Assembly: GCA_010909165.1 (NCBI GenBank)
Contig: MU008166.1
Coordinates: 806,001 to 870,000, forward strand
Direction: 5' to 3'
From: Anthoceros angustus
Taxonomy: Eukaryota; Streptophyta; Anthocerotopsida; Anthocerotales; Anthocerotaceae
Length of the DNA stretch: 64,000 bases
The notes under the pieces are model-generated. The model saw only the letters and a program-made list of their open reading frames with translations. It did not search any database and was not told where the DNA came from. The position numbers and the translations under genes are program-made. How positions within the stretch are numbered: position 1 is the stretch's first letter; each line of letters opens with the position of its first letter. Below are positions 1 through 11,779 of the stretch, in pieces.

Positions 1-210
1 CGGAAACAAGAGTGGGTGGTACATGGTGACTTGGCCCTACTATATGACAATAGATATATGCACTTTCCCGGCAAGCTTCACCTTCGATGGATGGGACCAT
101 ATAAAGTCCTAGAAGTCTTCGCAAATGGCTCCATACAGCTCCAACAGTTAAACGGGCCGCCCCTACCAACCAGGGTCAACGGTTGGAGGGTCAAGAAATA
201 CTACACCTAA
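1..210 (+). mobile_element. Ty3/gypsy polyprotein, C-terminal end of integrase (partial)
   Basis: The open frame runs in from the left edge and stops at 208-210. It holds the chromodomain-less tail typical of plant Ty3/gypsy integrases: a GDLALLY start, then FPGKLHLRWMGPY (the GPY/F module), then NGPPLPTRVNG before the stop. This segment contributes to DNA binding by integrase. Only the last 70 or so residues are present; the rest lies outside the window. No break is visible in the part seen. A polypurine tract and a probable LTR follow within 40 bp, as expected for the 3' end of such an element. Confidence 0.88.
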
Positions 211-232
211 GTTGGCGAGGGCGCCAACAAAT

Positions 233-680
233 GAGAAGGGGAGTATGTAAACAATCTGGTATCTGGAAACTCCCTGTTGGATTGTGTCTTTGGGTGATTT
301 TTTTTTTTGTTTTCTTGCTAAGTTTGGTGTTAAGAAAGGCTAGGTTGTTAGTAGGAAGGAATATTTATACTAGAAAGTGTCCGTGGCCTATGAGTTTTGG
401 GTTGTTTTCTAGGTTGAATAATAATCAGTCCTTGGACTATGAACTTGATACTCCTTGGCCTTCGGTCTTGGAATATTCAACAAAAAGCCTATATAAGGTC
501 GATGTGGTGGAGATGGTTCGGGTATGCACCTTGCTGGGTAAGAGGGTGCTTGACAGGGGGATGGCGTCCGGCGCGGCCCCTCCTCAACAAGTGGATCTGC
601 AGGAGTTGACAGCAGCCATGATTCGGGCTCAGTCGGACACTACTTCCTGCGTAAGACCTTTATAGAAATGGTTTCCAGAC
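233..680 (+). repeat. Polypurine tract and probable 3' LTR of the gypsy element
   Basis: A purine run (233-243) ends just before TGTAAAC at 246, the normal arrangement of polypurine tract and LTR start. A TATA-like motif (CTATATAAGG, 489-498) lies inside, where a U3 promoter would be. The right border is not clear; an end near 675-680 (TTTCCA) is a guess. A short hairpin (TTGGCG/CGCCAA, 212-227) sits between the integrase stop and the purine tract. Confidence 0.5.
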
Positions 681-1814
681 CCTTCCCTCTTCCCTCTCCA
701 GTGGCAGATAGATAACGGGCAAGGGAAACGACATATGCGAAATAGCCGTTCTCGCAATGGATGCTTTGGCGTTCCAATTCTTGGGTGTGAGATTCCTCAT
801 GTCATACTGCAGTCTGGAGGCAATCAGCTTGTATCTTCCACTCATTTGAGAAATAGCACACAAGATGTACACACACGACCGAGGCCACTCGGCTTCTCCT
901 GAAGCTCAAGAGGCATCGGGAAAGCATTTTTGAAAAACCTGATAGTTAGTACTCGCCAGCTGCGGATGCGCAACTGATTCAGTGCGAAGTTTATTCCCGG
1001 CTGTGTCGAGCTTGAAACTCTTTCGAGGCTCCTCAGATTGGAAGAGGACTGTCTTTTTGCTGGGCATATGTACCATCGAGGCAGAGGCACAAGTCGAACT
1101 TCTGCAGCCGTTGTAATGTTCATATTGTAGTACAAGAAAAACCACTACGATAGGTCAAGCAGCATATCATCATCGTTGCAGATTCTTCAGTTGCCCAAAG
1201 GTAGCAGGGAGCCACCCCAGACTCCAGTGTCATGTATATTCCTGCAAGTATATCGAGAGAAAGCAAACTTGCTGTGAATTTCCTCGAGGCACTTGTCAGT
1301 AAGAATTGACCAGTTGCGCGAATTGACTGTCTGTGCTTGCTACCTCGGTGACAGTTCCCTCACATGTACGTAAGTTGAGACAGGTCCCCAAGTTTGCAGG
1401 CAGTGACGAATCGAATGGGAAATATGATAGACTCTTCCCCATACGCTTCTCTTGGCCGATACATCCCCGGCTACACGCGGCGCTTCATTTTAGTGCATAG
1501 TGTTTTGTTTGAACCGAACCCAGGTCACCTTGAATCCTAGCATAGCGAAGAGACTGTGGCTTGCCCGCCTGAAATGTTGACGGTTCGTCGTCGGGCAGTG
1601 ACTGAATGTCCAGGAGGTGTTGGAGAATGGAGGGGTCGGAGGACAAGGCTTGGTAGTCCTGCTGTAGCGTGGGCTAGCAGCCTCGGGCCAGTAGAGAATT
1701 TTTGCAACACTTGTCCACCAGCATATTCACTGCGTCCTCATTCCTCACTCTCTGTGCAGTCCGCAAAGATAGAGAGAGAGACGCTGTACTCCAGCTACCT
1801 TGCTCTCCCGCCTA
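681..1814. other. Intergenic stretch without a supported gene
   Basis: No open frame here resembles a known protein. The only structure I can support is a fragment at about 979-1065. It is an inverted, diverged copy of the 5' flank of the gene at 1815-3575 (see the separate entry). Confidence 0.5.
979..1065 (+). repeat. Diverged inverted copy of the 5' flank of the neighbouring gene
   Basis: The segment GTGCGAAGTTTATTCC...CTCTTTCGAGGCTCC...CTGTCTTT.TGC.GGGC matches the reverse complement of about 3600-3705 with small gaps. The other copy is the region just upstream of the ATG of the unknown gene (3575). The similarity fades toward the coding part. It looks like a promoter/5'UTR fragment left by an inverted duplication. 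Confidence 0.65.
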
Positions 1815-3575
1815 TCAAAACATTCGAGGCATGTTCTGAGCACGAATAAATTCATCGAAATGCCCTTGCAACCACAAGCGGGACTGCAAAGCAAATTTTT
1901 GCACGGGAAGAAAGAAAGATTTTACTCACAGCGCACTTCTCCGATTCCCCTGCCAGCAGAAGGTACTCCACTACTCTTGTTTCTCGACTTCGTATCGCCT
2001 CATCCAACGCCGTCTGCGGATTGGGCAGCACACACCCACGCTCTTCCAGCCATTCACACGCCTCCGCACGCTGGTGCGCCCTGGCTGCAAGGTAAGGAGA
2101 TACACCTTCCCCGTCTGTCATCATTCCAACAAACACTCCATCACCCTCCTGTCACCCTCTCGGGTCGTGAAAATGTTACATGCAGGTAATGTCACCATCG
2201 GGTCATAAAAAGCAAGTAGGCACTGTCGTGAAAAGCAAAAGCGAAAAGGCACCGTCGCCATCACCTCCAAGAACAAGAAGCCACTTGCATCACAAATGTG
2301 CTCACCTTCCCCGCCGAGTGATGCGCCGTGCCGATGCATGTAATCAAGAAGGGTCTTGTCGCCCGCTTTCGCTGCCTCCACCATGCAAAGCCTCCCGTTG
2401 CTGTCCTTCACATTTAGCGATTCCACGAAGTTGATGGCTTCCTTCACTACCTCCGGATCTCGGACATCGCAGCAAGCATCGAGGGGCGAGTCCCAGCTGC
2501 CGACCCCGGTCGTCACCTGCGGCCAGGCGTACTCCGCCACCTTCGGCATGTATAGCCGCATGCCTGCATGCAAGCCGTCCAGCTCGAAGAATCTCGGCCG
2601 ATGATACTCTTTCACCACAACATCCCAATGCGGATCCCTGGCCTCCTCTCCCAACCGCGATCTCGTATCTGAATCCCTTTCATACACCTTCACAGTTCCG
2701 TCAAACTCCCCCGGCCTCGCAGGATCCCACGCAAAGAGCCCGACCACAGTGCGCGCAGCGCCGGCTTTCACCATCTCTCGGCACTTCCTGTCGATGTCTC
2801 TCGGATCATCCGACTCCACCATCTCCTCCAGCGCTAGCAGCATCGGCAGATCATAGTACACCAGAGCCTCGCTCCCCGGACCCTGCAGCTCCCTGTCCGC
2901 AGCCAAAGCCGCCTCGCGATCCGTGGCATCAATATCCGGGCAGAACTGCATCCTCCGCTCCCGGTACACGTACAGTATCCCCGGGCTGTGAAACATCCAT
3001 CTCTGCTCCAGCCCGAACCGCGCCAGTCCGTTGGCCACCTGCAGGATGAGGTTTCTCGCAACGCTGTACCGCCTGGGCTTCGCCGGGACGCAGTCCCCTA
3101 CCACCAGCCGCCTCTTCTCCAAGATCGGCACGAAGCACAGCTCCGGATTCTCCAACCGCAGCAAATCCACCAGGTGCCGATCGAACTCCCCGCCCTCGAA
3201 CACGGCCAGCTTGTGATCCCCGGATTCCACCTGCGTGCATTCTGCAGGCAGCTCCAAGCCGAAATCCCTTCCCCGGATCTTGAACCCGAATCGCAGCTTC
3301 CGAGATGTGGCGAAATGGCGCGGCGCAGCGTCTGTGCCGACTGTGCTGCTGCCGCTCCCTTCCCCGCTCACCAGCGGCCTCTGCTGCACCTCGAAGCTCC
3401 GTTCCTCGATCCGATCCGGCGGCTGCTGGTCCTCGCCGCTCCGTTCCTCGATCCGCACCCGCGGCTCCTGGTCCTCGACGCTCCGTTCCTCGATCCGTAC
3501 CCGCGTCTCCTGGTCCTGGGCCTCCTGCCTGAAGAATGGCCAGAAGGGAAGGCATCGGTGGCAAACATTGCCCAT
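1815..3575 (-). CDS. Unknown protein with acylation-type N terminus and ankyrin-like C terminus
   Basis: I read three exons: 3575-2306, 2114-1930 and 1883-1815, giving 507 aa. Intron 1 has donor AAG|GTGAGC and acceptor GATGACAG; intron 2 has GCT|GTGAGT and TTTGCAG. The phases agree. The start is set at MGNVCHRC, whose Gly2 and nearby cysteines fit N-myristoylation plus palmitoylation, so the protein is probably membrane-attached (inference). Next come three tandem units of about 16 residues (RIEERS.ED/EVQ..). Then there is a long globular part I do not recognise, with a kinase-like flavour around ARNLILQVANGLARFGL but no catalytic motifs seen. The C-terminal ~120 residues contain two ankyrin-like repeats (VEAAKAGDKTLLDYMHRHGA; DEAIRSRETRVVEYLLLAG). 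The coding sequence is more GC-rich than its surroundings. The family is not identified; existence as a gene is fairly sure. Confidence 0.7.
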
Positions 3576-4278
3576 GGCGTCAAGCCCTTTGGGACACGAA
3601 AATTTCCTCGGCCCGGCAGAAAGACAGGCCCTCGCAATCTGGGAGCCTCGAAAGAGTTCCAAGCGAATGCACCTCTACACAGCCAGGAATAAACTTCGCA
3701 CGTCCATTGGAAACCTATGCCCTACGGCTACGGGAACCACATTGTGGTGGTGGTGGCAGTAGAAAGCAAGCCTGCAATGGATCAGCTCAGTGCGTTAGCT
3801 GTAGGCAATGCGATGGAAAATACTACTTAAAACAGGAAGACTCTGATAACGTAGGTGCCCTTAGATCAATGTACAGTACTAAAACCTGAGAACCTCCTGG
3901 CCCAGAGGCATAGCGTGAGCTTTGTATTGCCTTTGTTGGGCTCCAGGCCTGGTTTGTTATACAGGGTTATCACGCTCTGTTTTGCCTTTGTTGGGCTCAA
4001 GGCCTGGTCTGTTATACAGGGTGGGTTATTGCGTACTAATGATCTCACTATTCTTGTGCGTGACAGATGCTGCTGTTTTTTGTACGCGAAGACCACACAA
4101 TGTTTGTGCATGTGCAAACAAATATCGGGATATCGGGATGTAAAATGTGGTGGAGTGAAAGATGCGCATCTTCTACCATCGCAACAACATCGTGGTGGAG
4201 TACCATCACACCATGTGGTGGAGTGGAAGATTGGGTGCACATACTCGACGACAAGACGGATAATGCTGGGATGGGGAA
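3576..4278. other. 5' flank and short tandem repeat; no gene
   Basis: The proximal part is the source of the inverted copy at 979-1065. A 41-bp unit (TTGCCTTTGTTGGGCT...ACAGGGT) occurs twice, at 3927-3967 and 3982-4022, with period 55. No supported coding region. Confidence 0.5.
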
Positions 4279-5115
4279 CATCCTTTCGTAATCTTTTTGC
4301 TGGCTTCCCAGCGATTTAGGACCTAGCCAATTCACTCCACAAGTTCTCAACGCTCTCAACCTCACCACACACAGCACTACGCTCCAAGTAGCCTGCCGTC
4401 CACTGACAACATACAAGCCACCTTCTTGAGGTGCTGCTCTTTATTGCAAGAAAACAACAATGGAATCTGGCTATCTACACCCAACTGAGTCCTGCCCTTG
4501 ACATTGTTGTAATCTGGCTATCTGTGCCCAACTGACTACTGCCCTTGATTCCACGACAAGCTCACTAGCTAGCTCTCCACAGCTCTCTCAACACAAAGCT
4601 TGCAGCGCACACTTGTCTACTCTCCCAAAGAGTGAGTCTAACTTGTTCCTCAAAGCCCTTGCTCTAGCCCTTATATATCCCGCAGTCTGACCTCAACTAT
4701 GTAGTTATTAAATCTAGGGATTCTTATAGACCACTGACCACTAAGAGTCCTCTCTAGGCAGCTCTTCATTTGTGGTTGTAGCAATTCCTCTAACAAGAGA
4801 TTACATGAAGCATGCAACACATGCATCTTGATCACTAAGAGTCCTCTCTAGGCAGCTCTTTTTATGGTTGTAGCAATTCCTCTAACAAGAGATTACATGA
4901 AGCATGCAACTCTAACAAGAGATTACATGAAGCATGCAACTCTAACAAGAGATTACATGAAGCATGCAACTCTAACAAGAGATTACATGAAGCATGCAAC
5001 ACATGCATCTTCTCAATATGGCAGCTACTAATTTAGCTTTTTACCTCTTTCAACTTTTCATCTTTCTACCTTATTTCACTAGTACCATTACTAGCCCCAT
5101 CCTTTCATAATCTTT
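4279..5115 (-). repeat. LTR-like repeat block flanked by 18-bp direct repeats
   Basis: Read on the minus strand, this block has a TATA-like GGGATATATAAGGGC near 4680 and an AATAAA signal near 4443, so it is built like a retrotransposon LTR. It is bounded by a nearly identical 18-mer (CATCCTTTC[A/G]TAATCTTT) at 4279-4296 and 5098-5115. No coding sequence of an element is attached. A solo LTR is the simplest reading; a retroposed sequence with long target duplications is the alternative. Confidence 0.4.
4740..5000. repeat. Nested tandem duplication with four exact 30-bp units
   Basis: A segment starting ACTAAGAGTCCTCTCTAGGC occurs at 4740 and again at 4834 (period 94). In the second copy a 30-bp piece (TCTAACAAGAGATTACATGA plus AGCATGCAAC) is amplified to four exact units at 4881-4910, 4911-4940, 4941-4970 and 4971-5000. 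The first copy has it once (4789-4818). Confidence 0.9.
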
Positions 5116-7683
5116 CAGCCCGGTTGAGCAAATTTATTTTGGTAAAAATCGTTCCAATCTACTTGGGCGCACCAACCTCCCTTGAGTGTGGTCTTCGCGC
5201 CACTAAATACTCTCTAACAAATAGATACATACATATTTTGCATCCATATCCCCTATCCACCAGGCAGTTGCCCACCTCTATCTCTCGCCTCCTCCGACAT
5301 TTTCCCGTTCCCTTGGCGGGGTCCCAGGAACACCGCCTGGGAGGGTAGGACCCGGACCTCCACTTTGAGTGGAGGTCTGGCCCAAACGCCCGAACAAGGT
5401 GCCTGGCGCCCAAGCCACCCGGTTTTGTCCAGCGTTCGGTGAGCTAGCACTCAAACCATGCTTGTGGGAGTGTGGGAAATGAATCAAACAATGCAAGCTG
5501 ATGGCTCATGAGAGGGACGCTCACGTACGCACCCTCTCGTTCTATCTCAAGTATGGTAATAGTATTTTGTTAATAATATTGGATAAAATGTATAGGCTAT
5601 CTTATCATCTACGAGAATATTACAAAGTAAAAGGGTTGAGAAATTTAGTTTTTTTTAATCTTTTAAAGATCATAAGGTAAAGAGCGTAGGTATTTGATGA
5701 AAACCATCACGGTAACCGTAACACATTTGACAATCCTCCTCCAACCATTGGAGGAGGGTTGTCAAATACTGGTTGTATTCACAATTCCATGAACACCATA
5801 CATGTGGAGGGTTATAAAATACCGGTCATCATCGCAATCCCCATGAACGCATCGGGTGCCAGAGGGAAAATACCAGTCATTCTTAGAATTATGTAAAAAA
5901 AATAATATGGTGTAAAGAAGAAGAAGAGAGAGTGAAAAGATCTCACAATCATGTGCAAACAAATACGGTGAGAGAGTTAAAGAATAGAGTTCATCCACAT
6001 AATCATATGAAGACAATTATGATGAAAGGGTGACAATCATGTGCAAACAAATATATAATAGTTAAAGATCCCACAATCATGTGCAAACAAATATGCTGAC
6101 AGTTAAAGAATACAAATCATCCACACATGTCTTCACATGATGAAAGGGTGGGGATTAGGGATGAAGATGGTTGAGTTTGGAAATGAAGACGGATAGGGTT
6201 GGAGATGAAGATGGTTATGTTGAGAGGGTTGGAGGATGTTGGTTATCTTCACAATCGTGTGAAGATTGTTATAGTGATTTATGTACCAAGCATCTTCTAT
6301 TCTCATGGGGAGGGCAAACAACTGTATAGCAGCCGTGTTCCATTCTCAAAACGTTTATAGGATTTGACAATATGGGTCAACAAGTTATGAATCATATACA
6401 TTACAAATTGTGTGGAAGGATGGCAAGGATTTGACAATACAGGTCAACAAGTTATGAATCATATACATTACAAATTTTGTGGAAGGATGGCAAATACCGT
6501 AGGTTCAAAAGTTTAGAAAGTAATTACTATTTTTATGATATAATAAAATAAGAAAACTCATACGAAAATAAAGTCTTCTAAAATTAAAAAAATTAAAATC
6601 TTATAAAAGTGATCATATCTTTAAAGGTAGGTCTTGTTTTGAGACTTAAATAGTAATAATTTTTTTAACTTGTATAGTTATGTGGATAGTAAAATTTGAT
6701 ATGTGACCTGATTTAATATATGCATATTTACATGCCCATGACCAAAGATAGGGCATCTTCAACACTTGTTGTGGCGCATAAATGAAGTTCTTCTGCATCC
6801 AATACTATTATCAAGATTCTGTAGAATCATTGGTGGAAGTAAATCTTTCTCACAATGCCGAGACATGAAAGTGGCAATAATAAGTAGGGCTTCCATATCT
6901 GCATTAAGCAACTAATCGCATGAGGAAAGCACACACGAACTTCAACCAGGATTTGCATGCTGACGTACATTGTTAGCCTGCATATTGATCGTATCATCGG
7001 GACGTTTATCATGTGCTGATCACCGCCTGCACCCAACATCCTCGATTGACCCATTTGATGCCTGTTGGGTTGCACATGCACACCCTGTTTCTCCAGAGAA
7101 AGAAATCGTGGACAGCCCAACGCTAACCCACGCCCCTACCGGAATGCTGCTGCTGGAAACTACCATGGAAACCCTAGAGGTGCTACTATTGTTGTTGCAT
7201 CTTATGCTGCCTCTCCCACTCTAGCAGCCCGATCTACAACAAAGCCTGCAAATCTTTGCAACAACAGCAGCTGCCGCTGCTGCCAATGTCAGCAATAGCT
7301 ACTCTATGTGCTGCAAATCTCTGTGCAGTGCTCGAGCTGCACACAGATTGGACCCCTCGAAGGATTGAATCCAATCTTGATGTGTGACCGGGAGATTGGA
7401 TCCCCGCGGAGGTATACGCTCTCCCCCTCCTCGCGCTGAGGTGTGCACTCTCCCGCTCCTAGCGACCGAAGTGTGTGGACACCAACAAGTTTTCGGCACT
7501 TACCATTTTGCATTTTTTAGTTTTCGGCCACTCATTTCAAGTATTTTTGAAACTTTCACACTTACTATAATTAATTAGTTTTTATCGAAAAGGAGTGGGA
7601 GGGAGCTTTAATACAACCCCGGAACATTATTGGCCAAGGAGCCGAAACAGGAGACGGGGAACGGGAACGGGAACATAGGAGAT
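5116..7683. other. AT-rich intergenic DNA with degenerate repeats
   Basis: No supported gene. Degenerate direct repeats of CACAATCATGTGCAAACAAA and GATGAAAGGGTG lie at 5940-6150. A 67-bp tandem pair starting GGATTTGACAATA is at 6360-6426 and 6427-6493. A C/T-rich stretch with many CTG/CAG triplets lies at 7120-7290 without a convincing frame. Confidence 0.5.
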
Positions 7684-7861
7684 ATGGAAGATGTAGTGGA
7701 AGCAGAGGGCATGGGCGCTATGGGGACCAGGAACTTAGAGGACATGGAGGGAATTGAACAGCCTGAGGTTTGGAGTGATCATGAGATGGTGAGCGAAAGC
7801 GTTGAAGAGGGCGAATCGGTACCCTTCGAAGATTACGATGCGGAGAATGAGGAGTTCCCTA
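7684..7861 (+). pseudogene. F-box gene, 5' coding fragment cut off by the CACTA insertion
   Basis: An acidic open frame (first ATG 7684, frame open from 7612) runs straight into the left end of the CACTA element. The last codons before the element end in EEFP. Taking out the element and one CTA copy would continue the frame without shift into the F-box reading frame at 14823, whose next residues are ISNQEIQ. This supports one ancestral exon now split by the transposon. The fragment encodes about 59 residues rich in Glu and Asp and has no recognisable domain. An upstream exon is possible. On its own it would read into the transposon, so I list it as disrupted. Confidence 0.65.
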
Positions 7862-7894
7862 CACTACTACAATGCAGGCCGTTATAAGACGTGT
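7862..7894 (+). repeat. Left terminal inverted repeat of the CACTA element
   Basis: Starts CACTACTACAATGCA and continues GGCCGTTATAAGACGTG. It pairs with the right end at 14787-14819, with a small gap after the first 15 identical bases. Confidence 0.93.
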
Positions 7895-10800
7895 TTAATA
7901 ACGCCGATTTGATGCCTCCGCAGTTATTTGACGCACCGGCAGGTGAGCCCACCGTGTCAATCTTGCGTCTTTGTTAGTGCGCCTGAATCCGCTTTGACGG
8001 GAGAATGTGGGAAGTTATCGGGTAACCCATGACGACGGCCAGAGGCCGCGAATCGCATACACCGCACGACGAATGCTACCATCTCAAAGCGGCCGGATTC
8101 GTGCTCAATCTTCCCGTCCAGCCGTAGGGCAAATATTCCCGCACCAAGAAGTGGCATGTCCGCACGGACACACGCCGCCCACCCGCATCCCTACCGTAAT
8201 AGGGGTTTGTTGCCCGACGCACTCGTGTAATGGAGTACGCCCCATGCTTTTGCTGTGGTATACGATCGCCACGCCTATTTACGACCTTCACACATCGATG
8301 CAATGCGCCGCCACATGGTTACACGCCGACGTACCACATGGTTACACGACGTGAGTTTGGATTTGAATCGTATGTAATTTCAATATATTAGGATAATAAT
8401 ATAATATCCTGTATGGTCAACGACGTGTCATCCCGACTTTCGCTTACACCTAATGAGTTTCTATAATCTCGGCAACAAATTCGATTCGACAACCGACTGC
8501 TAGACCTACGCCAGACGGGATGCGTGAATTGAAGGTGGGGGAAGCTTCGCTCTCTTCTCCTTCACATAGCATGCTTGCACTGCCCGCATCCGTTGCTTCG
8601 CCCTCTTCTCCTTCACCGCACCGTTTCCATTCCTGCCGAGGGCACTTTTGTTTGGCTATCATCCCCATGATCTATCATCGTAGAGAGCTCGTGCTCTCCG
8701 GCGCGTGAAGGCTGCATCAAGATGCAAACATAATCCCACCTCAGTGGAATCACATGCCCGGAATTATAGCAACTCATGACATACAAATTCAAGCAACCTA
8801 GAAGCGCCTCATCCAAAGACTAACCGACTTTCGCTTCATGTATTTTCGTGTGATGATCCTCCTGCTTGTGGGCGGTTGGCTTGGTTGGGAGGACAACACC
8901 ATGTCCATATCCGCAAATTTGTGCCTTCCGAGGTGTCCTCTCCGAAACTTCAGCCCCATTCTTGATATGCCTCGCATTGTTAATCCGCCTCCTCGTTGTG
9001 TTGTAGTTCCAACAGTTCAACCCCACCGCATAGCACCCACAAACGCCGTTAATTGAGTGTAGATCAAATCAGGCTGCATCTTATTTAGCTGTCCAACTCA
9101 CCACTTGATCCCACCGACAAACCCCCTACCCACTCGACTCCATCTCTTCATTCCTAGATGCCATCTTCCCTTTCGACCATATTTATTTGTGCCCTGCATC
9201 ATGCTTCGCAATGCGGGCCTCGAGCGCCTTTGTGTTGTTGTTTCACGCCATGTTCCCCACATCTAGCTGCCTCTTGACGCCTTCTACTGTGGCTTGAAAT
9301 TGGGCTTCCGTAATTCCTGCATCACGCTTGTTGTATCTCCGTTGTTTCGGTTCCTCCGCACCTCTCTTACCCTCTTCATCACATAATGATTCCTCCCGAT
9401 CGCTCCTCACAAACTTGCGACGAATCCAATCCAGGTTTGTGGCTCTTGGGTACTCCGCCATCAACTCCACAAGTTGTCGCCGCACATCCACACTGCTGAG
9501 TCCATGACACCCCAATGCCATTACAAGCCTGCTCATGCGTCTTTGGAAAGAAGCTTTCTCCTCTCCCTCCAACCCTCCAAAGCAAAGGCCGGTGGCACCT
9601 CTCGACTTCTCCGCCCAAGGTTTGCTTGCCTCTTGATTTCAGCTTCAACCACATCCCTCCCATGCTGGTGAATGAGAGCTCGACAACCGTCTACTGGTCT
9701 CCCTTCGCCAAGCGACAAGATCAACAGGCCTCGGTGCCCATGACAATACCGCCAACTTCGCATATCGAGAAGCCCATTTTTCCAGCGGCCACGCCCTATC
9801 CCTACATCCGCCTGCCGGTCCCTCCTCGTGTTGTCCAAAGTCTTGACAGTTGCTCTCTGGTAGCCACATGTTCAAGCTCGTCTAAATGTTCTCGCCAAGG
9901 ACCTCCTCTCCTTCGTAAAATTATTGTCTTCGATCGGGGTACCCATGTCACCATCCCACCCCAATCTCGCCATTTCGACATGCCGCTGCCAGCAAAGAAA
10001 ATTTGGCGTGCTTGTCACATCCGATCTCCTCCATAGATTGGCAATAGAGCGGCGCACATTTTCCCATCAAACTTGCCACGAGCATGACGTCATGCCCAGC
10101 TCCATTGCCTTCTTCCCGCCGCAATTTCAAATTGTAATCCATTTACACGCCTCTCATCGGATGTCCGACAATGACATTGGCGCCCCACCCTATCTTCACG
10201 CCTGTGCATGGCATGGATTACACGCTCAGATCCGCACGCCTTCCGACGTAGGCTTACTCCGGAGTTCTGGCGTGAGCATACCGTCACTGTGAAGGCAGCT
10301 CACAACATGTCAGCCTGCCAACTATCAGCCTGCACGCCATTCTCATTGTGAATACGGGATACCCGTGACGTAAATTTGTGATAGGCCGTTGCTGCCTAAT
10401 GCGGGGCCACACCTTCAACTTATGAAGCTCGTGGCTGGTGCAACTTCTGTGGAGGGCAATGGAGAGCCACCAAACAAAGCCTGTGCAGCTCAGTAGCATC
10501 CGCTCAAACACCGGTTCGCACCTTCACATAGCCATCCAGAGGTGGTGGCGATGGCGCCGGGTTCCTCGCCGCTTGAACATGAAGACAAGGTGTGCAATTT
10601 CACAGCGGATTCGGATAAGAAAAGGACCGGGCCGAGCAAGAGGCTCGTTGAAAATTGGGAGGCAAATGAAGTTTGGCTTGTCGATTGGGAGCTGAGTTTG
10701 AGAATACGATCCCGAACACTAAGCCGCGACGACGCCACTTTGAGGTTGAAGTCGCCATAGCTCTAAAGCTTGAACTTGACAAGGTCTTAGGAATAAGCAA

Positions 10801-11779
10801 TGCCGCCACAACATTCCGCTTGAGTGAAGTCCGAGTTGCCTCGGGAGCCCTCCGACTCCATGTAGGGATTGAAAATCTTGCGGTGGAGGACACAAAGATG
10901 TGGCAAGGCATTGCGTAAAGGAGTAAGCATTGGCGAGTTCCTAGATGTCTTGAAAAGCTCGAGGGTGTGGCTTGCAAGTTGCATTGTTGGTTCCACCGCA
11001 TGACATCCGAACTTGATCGATCGTGGATTTTGAACGTGTTAGACAAAACGGACATGCTCTTCGCATGATGCGACATATGGCTAGTGGAAAGGGCACGATA
11101 GCTACAAGCATTTTTCGTTTAAGCAATTTGCTCGGGACACGGTCGATGTGTAGAGAGTGTTGGAAGCAAGCTCGAGGCTATCAAACTCGTAATGTCCGAA
11201 TAATTAAAAGTTGAATTCACTCCGCCCATCGATTTTGGGAGAATTGGTGTGCGATCATCCACGCTTTGCGGGCATGACATCGGATGTGCCAAGACCGCTT
11301 CAAATGTGCAGAAATGTGAATGGCCCACTGGCATCGCGATGATAACGGTAAGGCCGTCCTCGTGTCCACAACATGGAACCCATCGAAATCCCGCTTCAAC
11401 GATGGAGGCTCTCGCTGATGTCACATTCATACCACTCCACATCAAGATGAAAACCGAACGCCCCTCCATCGCCGTACATCTAGAATTTCGCGGATGCGCC
11501 GTAATACTCGCCGATACTTGGCGGTAATGTGAAATCGTCTGTAAACCCATGAGTCCTATGTCGCTTTCCGATTTTCATCTGCCTCAATAGTCCGGTAGTG
11601 ATAGCCATGAGAATCCAAGCCACGATAGGACTTTACTTTCAAACGTGGCCTGCTGGCAATTGCAGAATCACCGAGTTGGGCATGTGATCCCATTCACGAT
11701 CGATGTCTCCCTCAACCATGTCTTGAAGTCCTTGTCTTGGACATGTGTGCATCAAATGCTTGACGACAAGGCTCTAATG

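Noticed and set aside
183-665. 160-residue frame after the gypsy integrase
   Set aside because: Overlaps the probable LTR, with a hydrophobic T-rich stretch; not conserved in gypsy elements.
2929-3564. Gly/Arg-rich frame of 211 residues on the minus strand
   Set aside because: A +1 shadow of the GC-rich unknown gene at 1815-3575; composition is typical of a shifted frame.
4881-5000. CRISPR-like array (four 30-bp units)
   Set aside because: Units are directly adjacent without spacers, and the genome is eukaryotic. It is a plain tandem repeat.
7014-7330. Possible gag zinc-knuckle region
   Set aside because: Cys and His spacing does not fit CCHC in any frame and there is no neighbouring retroelement sequence.
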